From Pseudomonadota bacterium (GTDB lineage Bacteria; Bdellovibrionota; Bacteriovoracia; Bacteriovoracales; Bacteriovoracaceae), in assembly GCA_021299675.1 (NCBI GenBank), contig JAJTIF010000309.1, forward strand, positions 1-19,796: a stretch of 19,796 nt of DNA, read 5' to 3'. Positions 14,541 to 19,796 of the stretch are shown one piece after another. The position numbers and the translations under genes are program-made. The notes under the pieces were generated by a model, which saw only the letters and a program-made list of their open reading frames with translations, ran no database searches and was not told the origin of the DNA. Within the stretch, counting starts at the first letter, position 1, and each line of letters opens with the position of its first letter.

Positions 14541-17500
14541 TATCCAAAAAAGAAATTCTTGTCCTTAACCTGACAGCTCAAAGCATCGAGGGCCTGTCGA
14601 GTTTCATCACAAGTCTCGGGGGCCGAGTCCTGGGCCGCAATGAGTACAATACAGAGCTGGAGCTGACTCACATCATCGTGAGTGGCGACATGGACTTCAT
14701 GGCCACCAGTAAGACCTTTGATACCGTCTCAAAAAATATTGCACTCCTCTCTATATCTCCTGTGCCCCACTACGATTCGTTCGTGCTTTCCAATGGCCGC
14801 TTGGTCATCGATCAGCAGTGGCTCAAGGATAAACTCGCCCGTGCTAGCCTTGAGAAATTCTTCCTGGGCCAGGCGAGTGTGTACCTGGATGAGAATTTCT
14901 CAGAGCTCAAAGATGCCGTGAGCTTTAAGGTCACCAATCACTTGCGCATAGGAGCGGATCTCGATCGCCTGTGCTCGTATGTACATCAGTTCGACGGCGC
15001 CGTGGTCAATGTGCGCACCTTCATGGATCACGCTCTTTATTACCTCGTCTACCTCAAGCAAGCAGGCATCAGCGGCTTGCCCTTCGAGGTTGACTATGCC
15101 CGTTCAGACAAAGAGCTGGTGGTGCAGATCCACGTGTCGGTCAGAAATTTTGTCGCTGAGTACATGCTCGATAGTTTTGGCCAGCCCAACGGCCATGATC
15201 CACTTCGCTACCTGCTCAACATCTGTGCCCTCTCCTCTGACTTCTTTGAGGTCCAGTACATCGAAAATGCCGCAAAGCTTGTCCTGTGTGGCATGTGGCA
15301 GAGTAAAAAGTCTGAACGCACGATTCACTTTCCCAATCTCATGCTCAATCGCATCTTCACCACCTCACAGATCGAAAAGATGCTGCAGGAGAAGATTACC
15401 TACTTCAGCGAGATGGCGACGCCCGTAGCGGAGCTGGAGAAGAAGCCGCTGCCAGGGCACTTGCTTGAGATGGTCATGCCGGAAGCGAGCCATGGCGGGT
15501 ACCTCAAAGATCACCCCGAGTTGGCGAAAGTGCTCGTGGCCTACATCATCGATCACTGGGATCAAGAGCACCCGGACAAAGACGTTAATGTAATCGAGGA
15601 AGACTCACTCATCCGCTATCTGAAGGATTACTCCAACCAAGAAGAGATCGCCAAACTCATTGACGTTGACATCAACTTCCTCCTCGAGCGCGTGAAGAAA
15701 CACAACGTCGCCAAGGCTTACGAAGAAGAGATCGGGCGAGTGCGAGATAATCTCAAAGAAGATGAGGCCTTTCAGAAAGTCTTGGGCGATAGTTTCGCAG
15801 AAAAGATCGCAGAGAAAGTGGCCGGTAGTCTCGAGAAGCAGGACCTCGCCCAGTTGATTGAGGGGGGGGGTGAGGAGCCGGACATCGCGGTGGCGGTGAA
15901 GGGCGGCGAAGATGAGGAAGACGTCGCCATCATGGTCAAGGGCTCTAAGGCTAAAGATGAACTGGTCCAGAAAGTGACCGGCAGCTTTGACGAGGAACTC
16001 GCTAAGATCACCATCTCAGGAGATAAACCCAAGACTGATAACTTCATCATGCGCATCAGTCAGGGCATCGGTGAGCAGGTCAAAGGCGACTGGAAAGTTA
16101 AATCCAGCATCACCGAGAAAGTGGCACCCGATAAAGTTCGCCACCACCTTAATCGCTTCGCCCACAACATGGGTAAAACGCTTGAGAACCTCAGCACCAC
16201 TGACTTGCAGGAATTTTCGCGTATCGAGATCCCACAGATCATCGACGAGCTGGTGCAGGTGGATGAGACTTTTGTGATCCCAGAGACCGTGCTCCCGGAG
16301 CTTCCGGATTACCAGTTTAGAAATAATTTCCAGCAGACCCTTGCAGCGAAGATGAATGATCTCTTCCCGGGCAAGACCTCTAAGGAGATCGCTGGGATCG
16401 TGACGGCAGAGGAGCAAGAGAAGATCATCCGGGAAGTGGTGAAAGAGACGGTGAAGTCCACGGTGACAGAACACAAGGATCTCGAAGAGGCTCAGTTGAT
16501 CAAGGCCCTCTCTTCCACGCTCAATGAGACGGAAGGGGACATTAAGACGATCATCAAGGGCAGCCAGGATGAGGTGAAAAAGTTTGAGGGCGAGCAAGTC
16601 ATCCAGCGCCTCTTCTCCGAGGCGCCAACAGAAGCCAGTGCAGCTAATCCTGCTCAAAACGGCGGCGGACAGGATGCGGCGAATGCGATCTTGATCAAGA
16701 AGCTCAAAGAGCTCGAAGCAGAAAATGGGAAATCCAAGAAGATGCTCGAGGCCCTGTTGGTTGAAAATAAAACGCTCAAAGACACCAAAACACAGGTCCA
16801 GGAGATCGATCGCGAAGCCAAAGAGCTGGCGCGCCAGGAAATCATCTCAAATCCTGCGACAGCGGAAGCGATCAGCATTGAAGAAGCCGAAGTCCTGCCC
16901 TTTGATCAGAAGATGAAGATTATTAAAGAGCTTGCGAGCGGTAAGACGATCGATGACAAAACCACTGAGAAGCTCAAGCAGGCCCTAGAGCGCGAACAGA
17001 AAATTGTCATGATGGCCAAGCAAGCCGAGGCCGATATCAAGAAAGCCAAGATCGAGATGAAGCAGAAAGAGATTCTTTTCACTCAGCAGATCGAGAAGGC
17101 CAACCGGGCACTCAAGTCTAAAGACATGGTGGTGCAAAAGGCCCGTGACGGCATGGCCATGGTCATGACGAAAAAAGATAAGGACATCAAAGATCTGAAC
17201 ACGAAGATCTCTAATCTTGTGGGCTCCCAGCAGGCGACGGACACCGCCGAGCTTTCACAGATGCTCAAGAACCTTGAAAAAGAAAACCAATCTCTCTCCA
17301 AGCTCTCGGAGATGTATAAATCCAAACTCGCGGCGATGGCCTCGAACATGGAAAAACAAAATAGCAGCTCGAACCCAAAATCCAACGAAGAAGTACGAAA
17401 GCTCACGATGGAAAAGCAGCGCATGGAAGTGAGCCTCCAGGGCTTCACGAAACAGATGAAAAAAGCCAAATCAAGGATCGAGTTGGATCAGCAGGAACTC

Positions 17501-17962
17501 ACCCGCATCCGCTCCGAGAAAGCGCGCTTGGAAGAAGCCTTGAAGACAGCTATCTCTTCTTCAGGGCCCGTGGCTTCAGCCGTGGCCCAGAATAATACTG
17601 AGGAAGCCAAGCGAGTTAAAGAGTTGGAGCTCGAGATCGCCCAGTACGCCCAGAAGAGTAATAGGTACGAAGTGACGGTGAAAGATCTCGAGAAGAAACT
17701 CACCGAGATGACGAGTATGTTGGCCAAAAACCAAACAGCGGCCAGTGGCTCAAATGATAAGAAAACCGCCCAACTGGAAGCGGCGGTGAAAAAGCTTTCC
17801 ATGGATTTCTCTGCGGCCTCAACCTCCTTGAACGATGCCAAGAAAGAGCAGCAGAAAGTGCGTGCGGAGAATACGGCGCTTAAAAACCAGCTGGAAAAAC
17901 TCAAAAAAGACATGGAAAAAGCTGCGGGCAAGTCTAGCGCGCCGAGCAAAAAAGCCTCTTAA
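14537..17962 (+). CDS. Large coiled-coil protein with BRCT-like N-terminus and 13-residue repeats, unknown function
   Basis: An 1141-residue soluble protein with no signal peptide or membrane segment. I do not recognise the family. Residues 1-105 have a BRCT-like order (an early hydrophobic strand, ITSLGGRV, LTHIIVSG, a late Trp in IDQQWLKDKL), a weak resemblance. Residues 110-300 are globular and not identified. Residues 410-514 are a 13-residue tandem repeat, listed separately, and DIKTIIKG at 668-675 looks like an isolated copy. From about 715 to 1125 the sequence is Lys/Glu/Gln-rich coiled coil, broken around 750-790 and by Ser/Asn-rich joints near 985 and 1070. It ends in a basic Ser/Ala/Lys tail. 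A nine-G tract sits in codons 442-445. The ATG lies in an ATGA overlap with the degenerate HD-GYP gene, so the two are coupled and probably act together. A long scaffold or cytoskeleton-like role is plausible but unproven. Confidence 0.8.
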   Translation: MISKKEILVLNLTAQSIEGLSSFITSLGGRVLGRNEYNTELELTHIIVSGDMDFMATSKTFDTVSKNIALLSISPVPHYDSFVLSNGRLVIDQQWLKDKLARASLEKFFLGQASVYLDENFSELKDAVSFKVTNHLRIGADLDRLCSYVHQFDGAVVNVRTFMDHALYYLVYLKQAGISGLPFEVDYARSDKELVVQIHVSVRNFVAEYMLDSFGQPNGHDPLRYLLNICALSSDFFEVQYIENAAKLVLCGMWQSKKSERTIHFPNLMLNRIFTTSQIEKMLQEKITYFSEMATPVAELEKKPLPGHLLEMVMPEASHGGYLKDHPELAKVLVAYIIDHWDQEHPDKDVNVIEEDSLIRYLKDYSNQEEIAKLIDVDINFLLERVKKHNVAKAYEEEIGRVRDNLKEDEAFQKVLGDSFAEKIAEKVAGSLEKQDLAQLIEGGGEEPDIAVAVKGGEDEEDVAIMVKGSKAKDELVQKVTGSFDEELAKITISGDKPKTDNFIMRISQGIGEQVKGDWKVKSSITEKVAPDKVRHHLNRFAHNMGKTLENLSTTDLQEFSRIEIPQIIDELVQVDETFVIPETVLPELPDYQFRNNFQQTLAAKMNDLFPGKTSKEIAGIVTAEEQEKIIREVVKETVKSTVTEHKDLEEAQLIKALSSTLNETEGDIKTIIKGSQDEVKKFEGEQVIQRLFSEAPTEASAANPAQNGGGQDAANAILIKKLKELEAENGKSKKMLEALLVENKTLKDTKTQVQEIDREAKELARQEIISNPATAEAISIEEAEVLPFDQKMKIIKELASGKTIDDKTTEKLKQALEREQKIVMMAKQAEADIKKAKIEMKQKEILFTQQIEKANRALKSKDMVVQKARDGMAMVMTKKDKDIKDLNTKISNLVGSQQATDTAELSQMLKNLEKENQSLSKLSEMYKSKLAAMASNMEKQNSSSNPKSNEEVRKLTMEKQRMEVSLQGFTKQMKKAKSRIELDQQELTRIRSEKARLEEALKTAISSSGPVASAVAQNNTEEAKRVKELELEIAQYAQKSNRYEVTVKDLEKKLTEMTSMLAKNQTAASGSNDKKTAQLEAAVKKLSMDFSAASTSLNDAKKEQQKVRAENTALKNQLEKLKKDMEKAAGKSSAPSKKAS
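15764..16078 (+). repeat. Eight tandem 13-residue protein repeats in the coiled-coil gene
   Basis: Residues 410-514 divide into eight units of 13 residues (the seventh has 14). The pattern is three to four alternating hydrophobic positions ending in Val/Ile at position 6, Gly at position 8 in seven of eight copies, then a polar/acidic turn. Examples are KIAEKVAGSLEKQ (423-435) and DVAIMVKGSKAKD (462-474). The pattern suggests short beta strands joined by Gly-turns rather than coiled coil. The DNA copies are diverged, so this is an old protein repeat and not a recent DNA duplication. Confidence 0.6.
15862..15870 (+). repeat. Nine-G homopolymer in coding sequence (slippage-prone)
   Basis: Nine consecutive G fall in codons GAG GGG GGG GGT (Glu442-Gly445). 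Adding one G makes the next codon TGA. Removing one G gives a TGA 12 codons after the GAG. Either change would drop the last two thirds of the protein. Such tracts are classical contingency loci and also common sequencing-error sites. Confidence 0.7.
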
Positions 17963-17974
17963 ACACAAGATTTC

Positions 17975-18003
17975 TTGCCTAAATCCATTCATCCCTTTAT
18001 TCT
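17975..18003 (+). promoter_or_regulatory. Putative promoter of the tRNA-Leu pair
   Basis: TTGCCT (17975-17980) and TATTCT (17998-18003) are separated by 17 bases. The predicted start near 18010 is three bases before the tRNA 5' end. It lies just after the coiled-coil gene's stop, with no terminator seen between them. Confidence 0.45.
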
Positions 18004-18012
18004 GCCACCCAT

Positions 18013-18095
18013 GCCCGGTTGGTGGAATTGGTAGACACGCCAGACTTAGGATCTGGTGAGCGATCGTGGGGGTTCGAGTCCCTCACCGGGCACCA
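18013..18095 (+). tRNA. tRNA-Leu (anticodon UAG)
   Basis: The acceptor stem GCCCGGT (18013-18019) pairs with ACCGGGC (18085-18091), followed by A and an encoded CCA (18093-18095). The D-arm has the leucine-type GGTGGAATTGGTAGACACGC. The anticodon arm is CCAGA-CTTAGGA-TCTGG, giving anticodon TAG, which reads CUA and probably other CUN codons. The extended variable arm (class II) and the T-arm GGTTCGAGTCC are intact. Confidence 0.95.
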
Positions 18096-18103
18096 CTCTT
18101 ATT

Positions 18104-18122
18104 TAATTGCCTCTGGCAATTA
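18104..18122 (+). other. Hairpin downstream of tRNA-Leu(UAG)
   Basis: TAATTGCC (18104-18111) pairs perfectly with GGCAATTA (18115-18122) around a three-base loop. It is not followed by a T run, so it is not a terminator on this strand. It may mark the 3' trailer for processing. Confidence 0.5.
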
Positions 18123-18130
18123 TCTTAAAA

Positions 18131-18185
18131 GGACTCTGAACCCTAATCAGAGTTTTAAAAGCCCCCTCACCAGGGGCTTTTTTTT
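18131..18185 (+). terminator. Double hairpin and intrinsic terminator after tRNA-Leu(UAG)
   Basis: The first stem is ACTCTGA (18133-18139) with TCAGAGT (18147-18153), followed by TTT. The second is AAAAGCCCC (18157-18165) with GGGGCTTTT (18173-18181), with T continuing to 18185. The second is a strong Rho-independent terminator. It ends only 13 bases before the next tRNA. Confidence 0.85.
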
Positions 18186-18198
18186 GCTCTCTCTGCCT

Positions 18199-18283
18199 GC
18201 CCAGGTGGTGAAATTGGTAGACACGCACGATTCAGGGTCGTGAGCCGCGAGGCGTGAAGGTTCAAGTCCTTTCCTGGGCACCA
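18199..18283 (+). tRNA. tRNA-Leu (anticodon CAG)
   Basis: The acceptor stem GCCCAGG (18199-18205) pairs with CCTGGGC (18273-18279), followed by A and an encoded CCA (18281-18283). The D-arm is nearly identical to the first tRNA-Leu. The anticodon arm CACGA-TTCAGGG-TCGTG gives CAG, reading CUG. The long variable arm confirms class II. Its last 22 bases are also the antisense of the serine recombinase reading frame's end. No separate promoter is visible in the 13 bases after the preceding terminator. Confidence 0.95.
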
Positions 18284-19796
18284 TTAGTCAAGCTCTGCGA
18301 ACCAACATTTGCAGAGTGTTTTAAAAAGCCGGAGTCTCGCGCCTCCGGCTTTTTTATTTTCAACTCACCTTCAAAATTCTCCTGATCCAAATTCCAATAG
18401 ATTCGAAGCTGGTCCACTCCGATCTCCACACGGTGAATGAACTTCTGCAAGATGCTGCGTTTGATATTAAAGTCAGGATTTTCCAAAAGAGTCTTCTTCG
18501 CTATTTCTTTGAACTCCTCGAACGTTTCAATGGTGACGAGCCTTTCAGAAAGATTGATGTCCTTCACCTTTAAGAGACGTTCTTGTAGGTCTTTTTTCAC
18601 CGCTTCAAGCTTCTCCATTTGCTTAAAGAGGGGAACAGGTGACACTGCCACTGGTAAGATTGCAATTCTCTCAGCTAGGGCATCCAATTGCGAATTCACC
18701 CCATAGAGTTTCGCCTTCAGCTTTTCTTTTTCGGAACTCTCGTCATTTTCTAAATGCAACTCCTTCACTCGCCGTTGAAGCCCTAGGATAAATTCATCAT
18801 TTCCTAGAAGCCGACAATATTCCGTCCAGACCAACGCTTCTGCTTTCTTGGCCTGAACTCTGGTGGGATCGCACTTAAAGGTCTTCTTGGTGAGGCAGGA
18901 CTCTCGCTTTGTCGCCCAGGAATGTTCGTAATAAGGCACCTTTCCATTTCTAGCTGTGGCAGACTTGCCAGGCATATGATCACCGCAGGTCATGCAAAAT
19001 GCCACTCCCGATAAAAGATAAGGGTGTCTGCTCTGATCGGTAATGGGCTTAAGGCGGGATCGATTTTTGGTCAGCTTTGCGTTTGCTCGATGAAAGATCG
19101 TTTCATTTACAATTCCCTCCCAGACTGCCTTCACTTCCTTATCCCCCCCTTTATGACGGTAAGACTTCACTCCGATATAGGCCTTGTTCCTCAGCATCTT
19201 TTGCAAGTTATCCACTGTAAAATGCCCAATGCGCATTCTGGAGCCGCCACCTTCAAGATGTGCCTTTGCCTTATGGCCGTTGTCATTAAGCCAGCGAGCG
19301 GCCCTAGAGAGACTTCCTTCGCGCAGGAAAGTATCAAAGGCCACCCTGACGGTTTCCGCATGGGGCCCATCAATGTCCAGACTTCCGCTTCTGGAATGAC
19401 ATTTCTTAAAACCTAACGGAATTGAGCCGCCGTTATAAAGTCCACGGCTTGATCTCGCTAAGATATTCGCTGCTACTCGTTCACTGGTTTGCTTCCTCTC
19501 GAATTGAGCAAAGTTCATCATCTGAAAGAGCAGCATTTCTCCAGCCGCTGTGGTGGTGTCGAAGTCGTTACCAAGACTCATGAAGCGGCAACCAAGGTCA
19601 CGCATCATGTCCCACATCTCCAAGAAGTCGCGGTTGTTGCGGGAAAGCCTCGTGATCTCAGTCACCATCACGAGGTTCACTTTCTTGGAGCGAATATCCC
19701 GCAGCATATCTTGAAGTCTAGGGCGATTCATATCCTTCGCTGAGATTCCCGCATCGATGTACACGCCTACGAGTTCGCCGAAGTTACTCTGTCGAT
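18262..19796 (-). CDS. Large serine recombinase/integrase (5' end outside window)
   Basis: The 510 residues seen lack the N-terminal catalytic Ser region, as the frame stays open to the window edge. The GTG at 19764 is internal, since coding continues upstream with NFGELVG. Seen in order are the rest of the resolvase domain (YIDAGISAKDMNRPRLQDML, then the TEITRLSRNNRDF motif), the recombinase domain (GGSIPLGF to about the RNKAYIGV segment), a zinc ribbon (CMTCGDHM, with a later Cys in RESC), and a long coiled coil before the C-terminus. Such enzymes integrate and excise mobile elements without a host recombinase. The last 30 or so residues, from KKPEARDSG onward, are encoded by the terminator and by the antisense of the tRNA-Leu(CAG) 3' end, where the TGA stop lies (18262-18264). 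The natural C-terminus may therefore be altered. Confidence 0.9.
   Translation of the reverse strand, partial: RQSNFGELVGVYIDAGISAKDMNRPRLQDMLRDIRSKKVNLVMVTEITRLSRNNRDFLEMWDMMRDLGCRFMSLGNDFDTTTAAGEMLLFQMMNFAQFERKQTSERVAANILARSSRGLYNGGSIPLGFKKCHSRSGSLDIDGPHAETVRVAFDTFLREGSLSRAARWLNDNGHKAKAHLEGGGSRMRIGHFTVDNLQKMLRNKAYIGVKSYRHKGGDKEVKAVWEGIVNETIFHRANAKLTKNRSRLKPITDQSRHPYLLSGVAFCMTCGDHMPGKSATARNGKVPYYEHSWATKRESCLTKKTFKCDPTRVQAKKAEALVWTEYCRLLGNDEFILGLQRRVKELHLENDESSEKEKLKAKLYGVNSQLDALAERIAILPVAVSPVPLFKQMEKLEAVKKDLQERLLKVKDINLSERLVTIETFEEFKEIAKKTLLENPDFNIKRSILQKFIHRVEIGVDQLRIYWNLDQENFEGELKIKKPEARDSGFLKHSANVGSQSLTNGAQERT
18293..18355 (+). terminator. Hairpin and strong bidirectional terminator after tRNA-Leu(CAG)
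   Basis: A first stem CTCTGCGAA (18293-18301) pairs with TTTGCAGAG (18308-18316), with one G-T pair. A 12-bp stem AAAAAGCCGGAG (18323-18334) with CTCCGGCTTTTT (18343-18354) and a T run follows. Because of the flanking A and T runs it can stop transcripts from both strands, here the tRNA and the convergent recombinase. It also lies within the recombinase reading frame. Confidence 0.88.

Noticed and set aside
16016..16657. A 213-codon open frame on the minus strand
   Set aside because: It is antisense to the coiled-coil gene, has no ribosome binding site or recognisable domain, and mirrors the codon pattern of the real gene.
18013..18283. The two tRNA-Leu genes as att duplications made by the recombinase
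   Set aside because: Both are complete, have different anticodons and differ throughout the anticodon and variable arms, so their similarity is that of isoacceptors, not att copies.
1..19796. CRISPR array, insertion sequence or toxin-antitoxin/defence locus
   Set aside because: No regular repeat-spacer array, transposase with terminal repeats, or recognisable defence gene is present; the only mobile-element gene is the serine recombinase at the right edge.

Overview
The window looks like chromosome of a Gram-negative predatory-type bacterium of the Bdellovibrionota (Bdellovibrio or a relative). This placement is an inference. It rests on the combination of a PhaR-like regulator, paired ArsA/Get3-type ATPases, lipoproteins with clear lipoboxes, an outer-membrane barrel, a degenerate HD-GYP protein and base composition near 50% GC by eye. 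No rRNA or species marker is present, so the genus is not proven.

Layout. (1) Positions 1-3548, minus strand: a compact cluster read right to left, made of a PhaR-like DNA-binding regulator, a small outer-membrane beta-barrel, two ArsA/Get3-family ATPases and a glutamate-cysteine ligase that runs off the left edge. Gaps are 10 bp or less, or genes overlap. A near-perfect intrinsic terminator lies inside the signal-peptide codons of the barrel gene, so expression of the distal genes may depend on translation of that gene. (2) 3549-3968: a 420-bp non-coding divergent region with hairpins and a sigma-28-like promoter candidate. (3) 3969-6517: a TPR lipoprotein followed by an unrecognised small lipoprotein. 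(4) 6664-11967: a complete peptide-type ABC importer operon (SBP lipoprotein, two permeases, fused DppD-DppF ATPase). (5) 11944-13368, minus strand: a sodium:solute symporter that converges on and overlaps the importer ATPase. (6) 13386-17962: a two-gene, ATGA-coupled operon of a degenerate HD-GYP protein and a 1141-residue coiled-coil protein. The latter has an unusual 13-residue repeat block and a nine-G tract whose +1 or -1 slippage would truncate it. (7) 18013-18283: two tandem tRNA-Leu genes, each followed by a similar hairpin-plus-terminator module. (8) 18262-19796, minus strand: a large serine recombinase, N-terminus cut by the window edge, whose reading frame runs through the second tRNA's terminator and ends inside that tRNA. 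This marks a likely integrated-element boundary.

Most promising for something undescribed: the HD-GYP/coiled-coil pair with its possible phase-variable tract, and the terminator embedded in the barrel's signal peptide. The recombinase-tRNA junction is a good place to look for an island continuing to the right of the window.
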